From Limisphaera sp. (GTDB lineage Bacteria; Verrucomicrobiota; Verrucomicrobiia; Limisphaerales; Limisphaeraceae), in NCBI GenBank assembly GCA_025057755.1, contig JANWVC010000003.1:62001-126000 (forward strand): 64,000 nucleotides of DNA, read 5' to 3'. The translations under genes and the position numbers were made by a program. Shown here piece after piece: positions 25,429 to 34,993 of the stretch. The first letter of the stretch is position 1. Each line of letters begins with the position of its first letter. The notes under the pieces were generated by a model. It searched no databases and had not been told where the DNA came from. It saw only the letters and a list, made by a program, of their open reading frames with translations.

Positions 25429-26490
25429 ATGCGGTTTATTGCCGGTCTGATCGAAAAGCTACAGCGCCATCCTAAGCGTATCGTGTTTCCTGAAGGCACG
25501 GAACCAGCGGTGCTCCAGGCGGCCCGGCAGTTTTATGCCTTGCGGTTGGGAGCTCCAATCGTGTTGGGCCCCAGGAACTGTGTGGAGGAATTGGCGCTAG
25601 AACATGCAATCAGTCTGGAAGGAATCCGGATTCTGGACCCGGCGCGGAGCGAGGAGTTGGAGGGTTTTGCGATTCGTTACAACCGTCTACGTCGGGCCCA
25701 AGGTTTGGAGGAGGTAGAGGCTCGCGAGGCACTGATGCAGCCCAACTACTTTGCCGCGATGATGCTGGCCATGCATCAAGCGGACGGCATGGTCAGTGGT
25801 GCCACCTATACCATCGCGAGCGTGACCCGGCCGCTGTTCCAAATTGTGGGTCCGGCCCCGGGCACGCGCACCGTGGCCGGATGTGTGGTCGTTGAGTTGG
25901 AGGATTCACGCTTCGGCGAACAGGGTGTCCTGTTCTTAGCCGACTGTGCGGTGGTTCCCACGCCCACAGTCGAAGAATTGGCAGAGATTGTAGTCTCAAC
26001 AGCGCGCATGGCTCGGCACTTGCTGGGCGTCAAGCCGCGCGTAGCCTTGCTTTCATTTTCCACCAAGGGAAGCGCCCAACACGAATCTGTGGGCCGCGTT
26101 CAAGCGGCGACCGCGCTGGCACGTCAAAAGACGCGCGAGCAAAATCTGGAGGCCTATATTGAAGGTGAGCTACAGATCGACGCGGCGTTGATGCCCGAAC
26201 TGGGGCGGCGCAAGTGTCCCGAGCTGGCCTTGCCTGCGTCAGCCAATGTACTCATTTTTCCGGAACTGAATTCGGGTCAGATTGCCGCCCGTCTTCTTCA
26301 TTATGTAGCCCGTGCCGAAGCTTACGGCCCTGTGCTGCTGGGCTTGGATCGACCGGCCGCGAACGTCCCCCGTGGATCAGAAGCTTGGGACATTCTCGGC
26401 GCAGCGGCCATTGTCGGCGTCCAATCTATTCACCTACCTCTTCTCTACCCCGGAGCGGGTCAATGCTTGCCTGGAGAGGCTCGATCATGA
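25429..26490 (+). CDS. pta: Phosphate acetyltransferase (PTA/PTB family)
   Basis: 353 residues, the short single-domain form. RIVFPEGTEPAVLQAARQ opens the first subdomain, DGMVSGATYTIASVTRPLFQ forms the active-site region, and SFSTKGSAQHESVGRV and NVLIFPELNSGQIA match the CoA-binding half. It interconverts acetyl-CoA and acetyl phosphate. Butyryl or another acyl specificity cannot be excluded from sequence alone. No ackA is seen nearby. The hisC start overlaps its stop (ATGA), so the pair is co-translated, although no metabolic link is evident. Confidence 0.85.
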   Translation: MRFIAGLIEKLQRHPKRIVFPEGTEPAVLQAARQFYALRLGAPIVLGPRNCVEELALEHAISLEGIRILDPARSEELEGFAIRYNRLRRAQGLEEVEAREALMQPNYFAAMMLAMHQADGMVSGATYTIASVTRPLFQIVGPAPGTRTVAGCVVVELEDSRFGEQGVLFLADCAVVPTPTVEELAEIVVSTARMARHLLGVKPRVALLSFSTKGSAQHESVGRVQAATALARQKTREQNLEAYIEGELQIDAALMPELGRRKCPELALPASANVLIFPELNSGQIAARLLHYVARAEAYGPVLLGLDRPAANVPRGSEAWDILGAAAIVGVQSIHLPLLYPGAGQCLPGEARS

Positions 26491-27587
26491 ATTCACTAAC
26501 CATCCCTCCCAATCCGCAACTGGCAAACCTACCAGTGTATCAGCCAGGCCGGCCCATTGAGGAGGTCGCCCGGCACTATGGCCTGGCGCCGGAGTCCATT
26601 GTCAAACTGGCCTCCAATGAAAACCCATTGGGGCCATCTCCCAAAGCTATCGCCGCGCTCCAAGAGGCGCTTCACACGGTGCATCTCTATCCTGATGGCC
26701 ACGGTTTCATGCTTAAAGAACGCCTGGCGCAACACTGCGGCGTGGCACCCGAGAACCTGATCTTGGGCAATGGCTCCAACGAAGTCTTGGAGCTAGTGGG
26801 TCACGCTTTTCTGCGCCCGGGAGTGGATGTGGTCGTGTCGCAATACTGTTTCGCGGTCTACCCACTGGTGACCCAGCTTTTCGGGGCGCGGTTGATCACG
26901 GTGCCCGCGCGACGATTTGCTCACGACCTGAACGCCATGCGCACCGCATTTACACCCCAGACCCGGGTTGTGTTTCTGGCCAACCCGAACAATCCGACCG
27001 GTACATGGGCAGAAGCCGCGGAGCTCCGCACGTTCATCGAGAGTGTCCCCATCGAAGTCCTTGTCGTTTTGGACGAGGCTTACATCGAATATATGGACGA
27101 CCCCGCTGATTTTCTCCCTGACATTCGAACCGGGCGACGACCCAATCTGCTGTTAGTGCGGACTTTTTCCAAAATCTACGGGCTCGCCGGTTTGCGTATC
27201 GGTTACGGCATCGGCGTAACGCCTTTGATCGCTGCGTTGGAAAAAGCCCGGCAGCCCTTCAACGTGAATCGGCTGGCCCAAACTGCCGCCGTAGCGGCCC
27301 TGGGAGATTCCGAACATTTGGAGCAAACGCGCCGCATAAACCAGTTGGGACTGAAACAACTGGCGGACGGGTGCACCGCGCTCGGGTTGGAGGTCCTCCC
27401 CTCCGCAGCCAATTTCCTCCTGGTCCGAGTCGGACATGCCCAAGCCGTTTTCGAAGCCCTGATGCAACAGGGCGTGATTGTTCGGCCCATGGGTTCATAT
27501 GAACTCCCCGAATGGATTCGGATTTCCGTGGGGCGACCGGAGGAAAATGACCGTTGCCTCGCTGCGTTGCGCCGCGTGCTCCGCTAA
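26487..27587 (+). CDS. hisC: Histidinol-phosphate aminotransferase
   Basis: About 366 residues from ATG 26487, which has GGAGAGG upstream; the longer in-frame start lies inside pta. PLP fold type I features: SNENPLGPSPKA, FLANPNNPTGT, VLDEAYIEY and the Schiff-base Lys in RTFSKIYGLAGLRIGYG. HisC converts imidazole-acetol phosphate to histidinol phosphate in histidine synthesis. Members are also used for Phe/Tyr transamination, and the gene is not near other his genes. Last gene of the plus-strand row, followed by a convergent transporter gene. Confidence 0.9.
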   Translation: MNSLTIPPNPQLANLPVYQPGRPIEEVARHYGLAPESIVKLASNENPLGPSPKAIAALQEALHTVHLYPDGHGFMLKERLAQHCGVAPENLILGNGSNEVLELVGHAFLRPGVDVVVSQYCFAVYPLVTQLFGARLITVPARRFAHDLNAMRTAFTPQTRVVFLANPNNPTGTWAEAAELRTFIESVPIEVLVVLDEAYIEYMDDPADFLPDIRTGRRPNLLLVRTFSKIYGLAGLRIGYGIGVTPLIAALEKARQPFNVNRLAQTAAVAALGDSEHLEQTRRINQLGLKQLADGCTALGLEVLPSAANFLLVRVGHAQAVFEALMQQGVIVRPMGSYELPEWIRISVGRPEENDRCLAALRRVLR

Positions 27588-27672
27588 TGCGGTCCACTCC
27601 TACGGCACAAGCGCTTCCTTGACCTGTTGGTCGGGGCAACCGCTTGCCCTATCTGACGGCATCAAACCCTCC

Positions 27673-29361
27673 TCAACTTAGCCAGAAGCTGAAGTATAGA
27701 TACATCCCAAGCACGCCTACCAGGATAAACAGCGCCATGAAGATATTGCCAGCATCCCAACTCTTACGGATCTCCTCAGCAGCTTCCTTGTGGATCGATC
27801 CGTACGTCAGCCCGCGAATCTTCTCTTCCGACGGGGGCGGCGTAAGCAGCGAAGCGATGATCATCACGGCCGCACTGATGGCAAACAATACGCCAGTGGC
27901 GTAGAGAAAGTTGAAATCTCCAATCGCTGCCAGCCAAGCAGGTTCCTGGTATTTCTTGCCCTGGCCGAAAAACACTTGAATGGTCAATTTAAGCATCCCA
28001 AGCACAAAACCGGTTGCCAATGCCCAAGTGGCGCCCGCGCTGTTCAGACGCTTCCAAAACAAGCCCAGGAAAAACACCGCGGTAATAGGCGGCGCCAGAT
28101 ATCCTTGCACACTTTGCAAATACTGATAAAGACCGCCGCCGGACACCTTGGCCATAACCGGGATCCAAACGATCCCCAACACAACCACTGTGGCGGTGGC
28201 AATTCGGCCCACCCTCAACAAATGCTGCTCGGATTGTCCCGGCCGAATCTTTTCGTAAATGTCCACCGTGAACAGAGACGCGCTGGAGTTGAACAGAGAA
28301 GCTAATGAGCTCATCAAGGCAGCCAGCAAACACGCCACAATCAACCCCCGAATTCCCGGCGGCAAAAGCATCTTCACCAGGGACGGGAACACCTGATCAC
28401 CGTCAATCGGGGCCACCACTTCTCCTCCCACGATCTTGGGCGGCAGTTGGATAACTCCCTTCTGATGCAACGCCCACCCGATCATGCCCGGTATCAAGAA
28501 GATCAATACGGGCCAAAGTTTCAACATGCCTCCAAACAGGGCTCCCCGACGCGCTGTGGGTAAATCCCGGGCCGACAACACCCGCTGCACGATGTATTGA
28601 TCCGTGCACCAATACCACAGGCCAATGATCGGCGAGGCAATTACCACCCCCAACCATGGAAAGTCCGGATCGCTGAGAGGCCGCCATAGCGCAAATTGGT
28701 CCGCGTTGGTCTTGCATGTGGCTACCAACTCATCCCAACCCCCCAGCTTGTTCAGTCCAATGGCCGTGATCACAAAGGAACCAAAAAGAATGATCACAGC
28801 TTGCGGAGTGGCTGTGTTCATGATGGCACGCATGCCGCCAAATACGGTGTAAATTCCCGTGATGATCACCGTACTGAAGGCTCCCACCCAGAATGCATTT
28901 TGAGGACTGCCAAACGTGTCGGGCAAAAGCGCTTGAAATACAACTGCTCCAGCATACACGGTGACACTCACTTTCGTAAACACATAGGCCACCAAGGAAA
29001 CGCACGATAGCACCCAACGTGTCCGCGCACTGAATCGTTTCTCCAAAAACTCCGGGATCGTAGCGACTCGAGATTTGTAATAAAAGGGCACAAAAAGTCC
29101 GGCCAACACGATCAAACACCACGCATGCAATTCCCAGTGCGCCATGGCCATGCCTGTAGAGGCCCCCTGCCCAGCCAGGCCCACAATGTGCTCCGATCCG
29201 ATGTTCGATGTGAAAATGGAGGCCCCAATCACTACCCAGCCCGCGTTGCGTCCCGCGAGGAAGTAATCGGTCGTGTCGCGTTGATGACGTCCGTACCACC
29301 ACGCCACCCAACCGATCAACACGAAGTACAATACAATGACGATCCAATCGATCCAGTGCAT
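27673..29361 (-). CDS. Sodium/solute symporter, SGLT-like (SSS family)
   Basis: About 562 residues from ATG 29361. Thirteen to fourteen hydrophobic helices are visible. SSS/SGLT signatures: DYFLAGRNAGWVVIGASIF, SNIGSEHIVGLAGQGASTG, TIYTVFGGMRAI-like GIYTVFGGMRAIMNT, and the sodium-site helix AALMSSLASLFNSSASLF followed by TVDIYEKIRP. It should import a sugar, polyol or similar solute with Na+; the SGLT-like motifs favour a sugar. No catabolic gene adjoins it. A perfect inverted repeat lies about 52 bases upstream of the start (separate entry). Confidence 0.88.
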   Translation of the reverse strand: MHWIDWIVIVLYFVLIGWVAWWYGRHQRDTTDYFLAGRNAGWVVIGASIFTSNIGSEHIVGLAGQGASTGMAMAHWELHAWCLIVLAGLFVPFYYKSRVATIPEFLEKRFSARTRWVLSCVSLVAYVFTKVSVTVYAGAVVFQALLPDTFGSPQNAFWVGAFSTVIITGIYTVFGGMRAIMNTATPQAVIILFGSFVITAIGLNKLGGWDELVATCKTNADQFALWRPLSDPDFPWLGVVIASPIIGLWYWCTDQYIVQRVLSARDLPTARRGALFGGMLKLWPVLIFLIPGMIGWALHQKGVIQLPPKIVGGEVVAPIDGDQVFPSLVKMLLPPGIRGLIVACLLAALMSSLASLFNSSASLFTVDIYEKIRPGQSEQHLLRVGRIATATVVVLGIVWIPVMAKVSGGGLYQYLQSVQGYLAPPITAVFFLGLFWKRLNSAGATWALATGFVLGMLKLTIQVFFGQGKKYQEPAWLAAIGDFNFLYATGVLFAISAAVMIIASLLTPPPSEEKIRGLTYGSIHKEAAEEIRKSWDAGNIFMALFILVGVLGMYLYFSFWLS

Positions 29362-29412
29362 GGCAGAATCATCAGTCGGCAGGAGCGTTCGCAGGTGGAT
29401 TTCCGATCGCCC

Positions 29413-29441
29413 GGCCGCGGTACCACCACCCCACCGCGGCC
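29413..29441 (-). promoter_or_regulatory. Perfect 9-bp inverted repeat upstream of the symporter gene
   Basis: GGCCGCGGT (29413-29421) and ACCGCGGCC (29433-29441) separated by 11 bases, about 52 bases 5' of the symporter start on the minus strand. Could be an operator or an mRNA hairpin in the leader; no regulator gene is adjacent. Confidence 0.4.
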
Positions 29442-30048
29442 GCAAGCCGGGGCGTCCCAGCCCGATCCATCCTCCCCCTCCAACCAGGGATGGCCGAGGC
29501 GCAACCCCTCATCGCCACAACTCGGAATGCCTTTTCTAAGCTTTCCACATGAATCTGGCCCACAGTTGAATCGCACCTGCACATGCTGTCAATCCCGAAT
29601 CCACCCAACTCCCCCAGGCAACCATGGTTTGCTCGGCAGGTTTGCCACGGCAAAGCTCGTCAGAGACAGACCCAAATGCAGCCTTACTAATAAATGGAAT
29701 GTCCGGGTGCGTAGCGTGCCGCTGATGTGAGCACTCCGTGCTTGGGCCATGGGAAGGATTCGGCCAATCGCCCCGAACCAATCCTTGCCCTCAGTGTCGT
29801 GGCAGAGCGATTAAGACTTCGCAGTTCTGCCTGGCGGTGAAGCCAGGCCATTATCCAGAGCATTGCAACTGCGCGACGACTTTTGATCCAAGTCGGGCTC
29901 AACAAGCGGACCTGTCAAGAAGATTGGATTCTCCGCTGAATCGAGGTTCGCCCTCTTCACTTCGGAGACCGCGGGACAAACTTAGGGGATGTTGCTTCGT
30001 AATGAAGCGCCGAAAGTTTGCAGCGTGCCGATGCAGGCTGGTTGAATC
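29442..30048. other. About 600 bases without a recognisable gene
   Basis: Only short frames without motif or ribosome site on either strand. It holds the upstream region of the symporter gene and the downstream region of the DUF4404 gene. Nothing else seen. Confidence 0.4.
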
Positions 30049-30381
30049 CTAAATGCCCAAGTTGGCAAGCATCTGGCTGATGTGATTGACCACCCGCACA
30101 AGGCGTGGATGCGAACTTTCGAATTGTTCTACGGCAGCCTTCAAGCCTTCCAGCGAAATTTTGACCAGCCTCGGATTTGGTCGCTCTTTGGTTGCCTCAA
30201 AGGCTGACAGCTGAGCAAAGCCAGCAATGCTATTGGCCTCATCCTGATGAGTTTGCGAGAGCCCCTGAACCTCGCGCCGAAGTTCCCGAACCAGTTCCAA
30301 TAATTCCTCCCTCTGGTTCGGGTCCATACCAGGGGCGTGCTGCAGCCGTTGTTCAAGTTTTCCCAATGTCTCATCCATCAT
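30049..30381 (-). CDS. DUF4404 family protein
   Basis: 110 residues. Highly helical and charged, starting MMDETLGKLEQRLQHAPGM, then ELLELVRELRREVQGLSQTH. The N-terminal heptad-like pattern and the C-terminal segment (LEGLKAAVEQFESSHPRLVR, then VVNHISQMLANLGI) match my recollection of DUF4404 proteins, which are small, soluble and of unknown function. It lies 182 bases downstream of the FIST gene on the same strand, so co-transcription is possible but not required. No membrane segments. Confidence 0.65.
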   Translation of the reverse strand: MMDETLGKLEQRLQHAPGMDPNQREELLELVRELRREVQGLSQTHQDEANSIAGFAQLSAFEATKERPNPRLVKISLEGLKAAVEQFESSHPRLVRVVNHISQMLANLGI

Positions 30382-30563
30382 AACCCTGGCCTAGACCTCC
30401 TAAAGCTGGATCCTCAGCTGTTTCGATCGTTTCGGTGCGTCGTTCGCTGCTGCTCAAATAAGGTTCATTTTCAAGCTCTTCCTCGAACCAGACCGGAAAC
30501 TAACGAGACTCTCCGATTCGCCTCCCTTACGTTTATGCGGCTTCGTTCATTTTTGCGGGTTCA

Positions 30564-31775
30564 TCACCTCGCTGCGAACGAATCCATCTCAGCAGAACCC
30601 GTGAACACGCCCAACGTAGCCGTGTAACCGTGAATGTGATTGCTTCGGCCCACAGGGCCGATTTCGCCGTTGCAAAATAAGCCGCACAAACCGACCGGGC
30701 CGAGCTCACTCTGCACCAACCGCGCGTCGTGGTCCGAAACACCAAAAAGGTTTCGTCCGCGACCATTGCAAACACACAACAGACTGCCGTAAAGCATGCG
30801 GCGGTCCAAACGCTGCTTCAGCTGGCGAAGTTGATGGCGCAACTCGGCATCTGCAGCCTCAGCATCCCGGCACTGGAATTGAACCGTTTGACCGGCGCGT
30901 GGCAAGGCACCCACTGCCAAAATGCCGGTATGAGGATCTACACCAAGCAAGTTGCGCACGAGAAAGTCGCCGCGCCGGAACTCTTCACGATACTCGTCCG
31001 CCGCCAAGCCGATGAACAGGTTACCGCTCAAACGCTGCTGTTCGCTCAAGGGGAGGTTTTGCACTGTAGCCAGAAGCACCTCGTAAGCCGGCTGATTTCC
31101 AATCTGATGGATTAAGTTCTGCTCCACGCGCGTCAATGTCCAAGTCTCTCCAATGGGGGTGCAGCCCTGCGCTACCAACCCCGCCAACTCCACTTGGCCA
31201 CCCACGGACACCAAAACTCCTCCCTCTGTCAACACCGACTGGTTCAAAAACAATTGCGTGGCATGGTGGCGAAAATCCGCCCCTGCCAAAGCGCCGATGA
31301 CCGGCAATCCCGAGAAGGCTCGATTCCAGCTTTTCAACCAGCTATCCACGTCCATCGTCAGGGGGTCCACAAAGGCCAACCACCCTTGGGGGTTCGGATC
31401 CTCCAACCTCAAGCGACCCGGCCATTCGGCTGGATCCTGCACGGCTTCCACATCGGCCTGCGTGACGGACACCGCCTGTAATCGCGCTCCCGGCAAGCAA
31501 TAAAGCCCCAATACAAACCCGCCACGGCCCTCATACTCCTGATCCTCACTGATGCCTGCGCTGGTGGTGCACCCCACTAGAACAGGGATCCGTGCATGAA
31601 GCTGGAGGATCTCCAACAATCCTCGAGTGCGCTCCGACCAAGCGGGGGTCACAAAGAGCAGGCCTAGGGACACCGGCCCTCTCAGTCGACGCCGCAATGC
31701 ATCCGCCCAATTCGCGAGGACCGATTCCTCCCATCGTCCGCCCCACCAACCACTCACGCTGTATCCACCGCTCAC
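30564..31775 (-). CDS. FIST-domain sensory protein
   Basis: 403 residues. N-terminal FIST domain (about 15-210): [40 protein letters not shown] and [26 protein letters not shown] domain follows (about 215-370), containing [38 protein letters not shown], and ending with [20 protein letters not shown], as in the family. FIST proteins are predicted small-ligand (possibly amino-acid) sensors usually fused to or near kinases or methyl-accepting proteins. None is adjacent here. The start at 31775 is the farthest plausible; no ribosome site decides it. Confidence 0.8.
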   Translation of the reverse strand: MSGGYSVSGWWGGRWEESVLANWADALRRRLRGPVSLGLLFVTPAWSERTRGLLEILQLHARIPVLVGCTTSAGISEDQEYEGRGGFVLGLYCLPGARLQAVSVTQADVEAVQDPAEWPGRLRLEDPNPQGWLAFVDPLTMDVDSWLKSWNRAFSGLPVIGALAGADFRHHATQLFLNQSVLTEGGVLVSVGGQVELAGLVAQGCTPIGETWTLTRVEQNLIHQIGNQPAYEVLLATVQNLPLSEQQRLSGNLFIGLAADEYREEFRRGDFLVRNLLGVDPHTGILAVGALPRAGQTVQFQCRDAEAADAELRHQLRQLKQRLDRRMLYGSLLCVCNGRGRNLFGVSDHDARLVQSELGPVGLCGLFCNGEIGPVGRSNHIHGYTATLGVFTGSAEMDSFAAR

Positions 31776-31970
31776 GCAGGCAACTTACGCCACGGTCCCA
31801 CAGAAGCAAGCCGCAAGCCCAAAGCCAAACTGTACACCTTCAGATTCATGCCTGCCGGCCTGGGGCAGCTGTCCCCCCGAGCCCATGCCGCAGCTTTCCA
31901 CCTTTTATGTCCAAACTCCATGTTGGTGAATATGGGAAACCCGGTGACGGCTCGACACCGAGGGCGATTG

Positions 31971-32777
31971 ATGCCTAGATTCCCCATGATGCCGAGCCAA
32001 ACGTCGAATCTAGTGATCGCCGGCCGGACCTTTCGATCACGGTTGATCTTGGGCACGGGCAAATTTGCCTCGCCGGAGCTCATGCGCGAAACGCTGGAAG
32101 CCAGCGGAGCCGAAATGGTCACCGTAGCGCTGCGCCGGGCCGACTTGTCCGGCCGACGCGATCCCTTTGCCAATATCTTGGAATTTATTGATCCGGACCG
32201 TTACCTAGTGCTACCCAACACCAGCGGTGCTCTGAACGCTGAAGAGGCAGTGCGGTTAGCGCGTCTGGCTGTTGCCGCAGGATTGCCTAAGTGGGTCAAG
32301 CTCGAAATTCACCCGGACCCGCGCTATCTGCTGCCCGACCCGATTGAGACGCTGAAAGCCGCTGAAATGCTGGTCCAAGAAGGATTCGTGGTTCTGCCCT
32401 ACATCAACGCCGATCCCGTGCTGGCCAAGCGTTTGCAAGAAATCGGCACCGCCACGGTTATGCCTTTGGGCTCTCCCATCGGGAGCAATCGGGGTCTCCA
32501 AACTCGCGACCAGATTCGGATCATCATTGAACAGGCTACCGTGCCGGTGGTGGTGGACGCTGGCCTAGGTGCCCCCAGCCATGCAGCGGAAGCCATGGAA
32601 CTGGGTGCCGACGCCGTTCTCGTCAACACGGCCATCGCCGTGGCACCAGACCCTTGCACAATGGCTCGCGCGTTCAAGATGGCGGTTGAAGCAGGCCGTC
32701 TTGCATACGAGGTCGGATTGGCGCCGCCCCAATGGGAAGCCAGTCCGACAAGCCCGTTGACCGCGTTCTTGTCCTGA
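31971..32777 (+). CDS. thiG: Thiazole synthase ThiG
   Basis: About 268 residues from ATG 31971, chosen because GAGGG lies six bases upstream. The frame continues upstream without ThiG-like sequence. Motifs: [77 protein letters not shown] and [20 protein letters not shown], including the active-site Lys of WVKLEI. It builds the thiazole phosphate of thiamin from DXP, dehydroglycine and ThiS thiocarboxylate. thiS, thiH/thiO and thiC are not in the window, and I see no TPP riboswitch before it. The kinase gene follows after two bases. Confidence 0.95.
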   Translation: MPRFPMMPSQTSNLVIAGRTFRSRLILGTGKFASPELMRETLEASGAEMVTVALRRADLSGRRDPFANILEFIDPDRYLVLPNTSGALNAEEAVRLARLAVAAGLPKWVKLEIHPDPRYLLPDPIETLKAAEMLVQEGFVVLPYINADPVLAKRLQEIGTATVMPLGSPIGSNRGLQTRDQIRIIIEQATVPVVVDAGLGAPSHAAEAMELGADAVLVNTAIAVAPDPCTMARAFKMAVEAGRLAYEVGLAPPQWEASPTSPLTAFLS

Positions 32778-32779
32778 CC

Positions 32780-33796
32780 ATGGCGGGCCTCCAGCTCAGC
32801 ACGGCCCGCGCCCGGGCCATCTTTCGGACGGCAAAACGCCGGCGCATCCTGGTCGTGGGCGATCTCATGTTGGACCGTTTCATTTGGGGACATGTCTCGC
32901 GTATTTCACCGGAAGCCCCCGTACCTGTGGTGGAGTTCGAACGGGAGAGTTTCATGCCGGGTGGCGCGGCCAACGTAGCTCGCAACCTTTCGGCGTTGGG
33001 TTGTCAGACCGGTTTATTCGGCGTTATAGGTCGCGACGCTGAGGCCCGATGCCTGCGCACCCTGCTGCGCCAACAAGGGATTGAGTGCCAGGGCCTGATC
33101 GCTGTTGCGGAGCGGTGCACCAGTGTCAAAACCCGAATTGTCGCACAACGACAGCAGGTCGTCAGGCTCGACCGCGAAACCAACGGCACGCTACAACCTC
33201 GCTCGGCCCGGTTGTTGCAACACCGTCTCGAAAAAGCTTTGCCCACCGCGGACGCCGTAATCGTTGCCGATTATGCCAAGGGCGTGGTAACGGATGAATT
33301 GTTAAAAGTTCTAAAATCCCTATGCCGTCGGTACGGCACCTGGTTAAGCTTGGACCCTAAGCCCGTCCATACGTTGGACCTGACGGGACTCTCATTGCTG
33401 ACGCCCAACCGGCGCGAGGCTTTCGAACTAGCCGGGCTCCGGGATGAAGCGCGAGCGACCCATCCACTGGCGGACGAACCGCTATTACAGGCCGCTGCGC
33501 GCCTCATGGAGCAATACCGACCTACGCTTTTGTTGATCACCTTGGGGGAGCAGGGTATGTTGCTGTATCAACGCCGTGGAGCACCTCTGCACATTCCCAC
33601 AGTAGCTCGCGAGGTTTTTGACGTATCCGGCGCCGGCGACACCGTTATTGCAGCTTTCACTCTCGCTGTTACTGCCGGCGCTAGTCCCGTGGAAGCGGCT
33701 GTGTTGGCCAACCATGCCGCTGGGATCGTCGTGGGCAAGTTTGGGACCGCGACTGCTTCGCCTGAGGAAATCCTGGCTGACTTAGATATCCGTTGA
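32780..33796 (+). CDS. rfaE1: D-glycero-beta-D-manno-heptose-7-phosphate kinase (RfaE domain I)
   Basis: About 338 residues from ATG 32780, two bases after thiG; an upstream GTG/ATG frame would overlap thiG. PfkB/ribokinase fold: ILVVGDLMLDRFIWG and ISPEAPVPVVEFERESFMPG (the RfaE-specific block), GGAANVARNLSALGC, and the catalytic DVSGAGDTVIAAF. Only the kinase half is present; the adenylyltransferase half of HldE would have to be a separate protein. It phosphorylates heptose 7-phosphate at C1 for ADP-heptose, the precursor of LPS inner core. That implies a Gram-negative envelope. panB follows after 22 bases. Confidence 0.88.
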   Translation: MAGLQLSTARARAIFRTAKRRRILVVGDLMLDRFIWGHVSRISPEAPVPVVEFERESFMPGGAANVARNLSALGCQTGLFGVIGRDAEARCLRTLLRQQGIECQGLIAVAERCTSVKTRIVAQRQQVVRLDRETNGTLQPRSARLLQHRLEKALPTADAVIVADYAKGVVTDELLKVLKSLCRRYGTWLSLDPKPVHTLDLTGLSLLTPNRREAFELAGLRDEARATHPLADEPLLQAAARLMEQYRPTLLLITLGEQGMLLYQRRGAPLHIPTVAREVFDVSGAGDTVIAAFTLAVTAGASPVEAAVLANHAAGIVVGKFGTATASPEEILADLDIR

Positions 33797-33818
33797 GTCT
33801 CATCAACAGAGTGGCGTC

Positions 33819-34610
33819 ATGCATGCGGCAAAAGTGACTCCCGACCAGATACGGGCCATGAAACAGCGCGGAGAAAAGATCGCCGCACTGACTACGTATG
33901 ACTATCCAACCACTCGACTTTTGGATGAAGCGGGTCTGCCTCTGCTTCTGGTTGGCGATTCGCTTGGCATGGTGGTGCTCGGCATGCCCGATACCACTGG
34001 AGTGACGCTAGAGATGATGGAACACCACGTGCGCGCAGCCGCGCGGGCGTGCCCACGGGCGTTGCTGGCGGCTGATTTGCCAGCAAACACGTATGAAACG
34101 CCGGATCAAGCCGTCCAAAGTGCCCGCCGTTTGATGCGTGCCGGCGCTGAAGCCATTAAAGCCGAGGGGGGGCGAGCCATTTTGCCGCAAGTCCGTGCTT
34201 TGATCGGTGCGGGCATTCCGTATATTGGTCATATCGGCATGTTGCCCCAATCTGTTCATCAAGAGGGAGGATACCACATCAAGGGGCGAACCGAGGACGA
34301 ACGCCACTGTCTGTTGGCCGATGCTGAAGCCTTGGCTCATGCAGGCGCTTTTGCAATCGTGCTCGAGCTGGTAAGCTCCCCGGTCGCGGCCGAAATCACG
34401 CGTCGCCTTTCGATTCCCACCATCGGCATTGGATCCGGCCCGCACTGCGACGGCCAGATCTTGGTAACCCACGATTTGATGGGGCTGTTGCCGTGGCTCC
34501 ACCTGCGCCATGCACAGCCGCTGGCACAGTTGGGTCGGCAGATCATCGAAACCGCTCGACAATGGCAGCAGCAGATTCAAGCCCGCTCCACAAGTGCCAA
34601 CGTCTCTTGA
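33819..34610 (+). CDS. panB: 3-methyl-2-oxobutanoate hydroxymethyltransferase PanB
   Basis: 263 residues. Family motifs in order: IAALTTYDYPTTRLLDEAGL, LLVGDSLGMVVLG, TLEMMEHHVRAAARA, ADLPANTYETP, AIKAEGG, GIPYIGHIGMLPQSVHQEGG and IGIGSGPHCDGQILVTHDLM. Mg2+-dependent enzyme that adds hydroxymethyl from methylene-THF to alpha-ketoisovalerate, the first committed step of pantothenate synthesis. panC and panD are not visible. The start of the following lipoprotein gene lies 49 bases inside its 3' end. Confidence 0.95.
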   Translation: MHAAKVTPDQIRAMKQRGEKIAALTTYDYPTTRLLDEAGLPLLLVGDSLGMVVLGMPDTTGVTLEMMEHHVRAAARACPRALLAADLPANTYETPDQAVQSARRLMRAGAEAIKAEGGRAILPQVRALIGAGIPYIGHIGMLPQSVHQEGGYHIKGRTEDERHCLLADAEALAHAGAFAIVLELVSSPVAAEITRRLSIPTIGIGSGPHCDGQILVTHDLMGLLPWLHLRHAQPLAQLGRQIIETARQWQQQIQARSTSANVS

Positions 34611-34993
34611 TCCGATTGAGTCCGCTCCAAACGAAGCTGCGGTACGTGTTCGCCCTCTGCATCATCTGCTTGGCGGCCGGTGGTTGCCTGCGCCCAGCTC
34701 GATCCCGCCCAGGTCCACAAGCAGGTCCTACACTTGAGCTGCAGCCGGCCTTGCCTCAGTTAAGCCGCCCAGTTGTCTGGATGATCGGGCCGGTCCGCCG
34801 GCCAGTGTTGCATTGGCGCCAGGACCTGACTTTGGCAGAAGCGATTCTTGAGGCCGAGTACTTATTTGAACCTGATCCACGCACAATCTTGATCCGCCGC
34901 GGCTCCATCGTAATCCCCATTGATCCGGCTCGGTTACTGCAGGGCGAAGATTTTGCGTTGTTGCCGGGAGACCAGGTGGAAATCCGCCCATGA
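34562..34993 (+). CDS. Small SLBB-like lipoprotein
   Basis: About 143 residues from ATG 34562. A basic N-terminus leads to a hydrophobic core and lipobox (VFALCIICLAAGGC, Cys near 43). The mature part ends with one SLBB/beta-grasp-like unit: VVWMIGPVRRPVLHW, LTLAEAILEAEYLFEP, IDPARLLQGEDFALLPGDQV. SLBB units occur in Wza-type polysaccharide export proteins, but this one lacks the export domain. It overlaps panB by 49 bases and the next permease by four (ATGA). Role unknown; it could be a periplasmic partner of the two permeases that follow. Confidence 0.6.
   Translation: MAAADSSPLHKCQRLLIRLSPLQTKLRYVFALCIICLAAGGCLRPARSRPGPQAGPTLELQPALPQLSRPVVWMIGPVRRPVLHWRQDLTLAEAILEAEYLFEPDPRTILIRRGSIVIPIDPARLLQGEDFALLPGDQVEIRP

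Noticed and set aside
31925..31975. GGGAAACCCGGTG string before thiG, reminiscent of the cobalamin riboswitch core
   Set aside because: The remaining conserved boxes are absent and there is no room for them before the start codon; no TPP riboswitch either.
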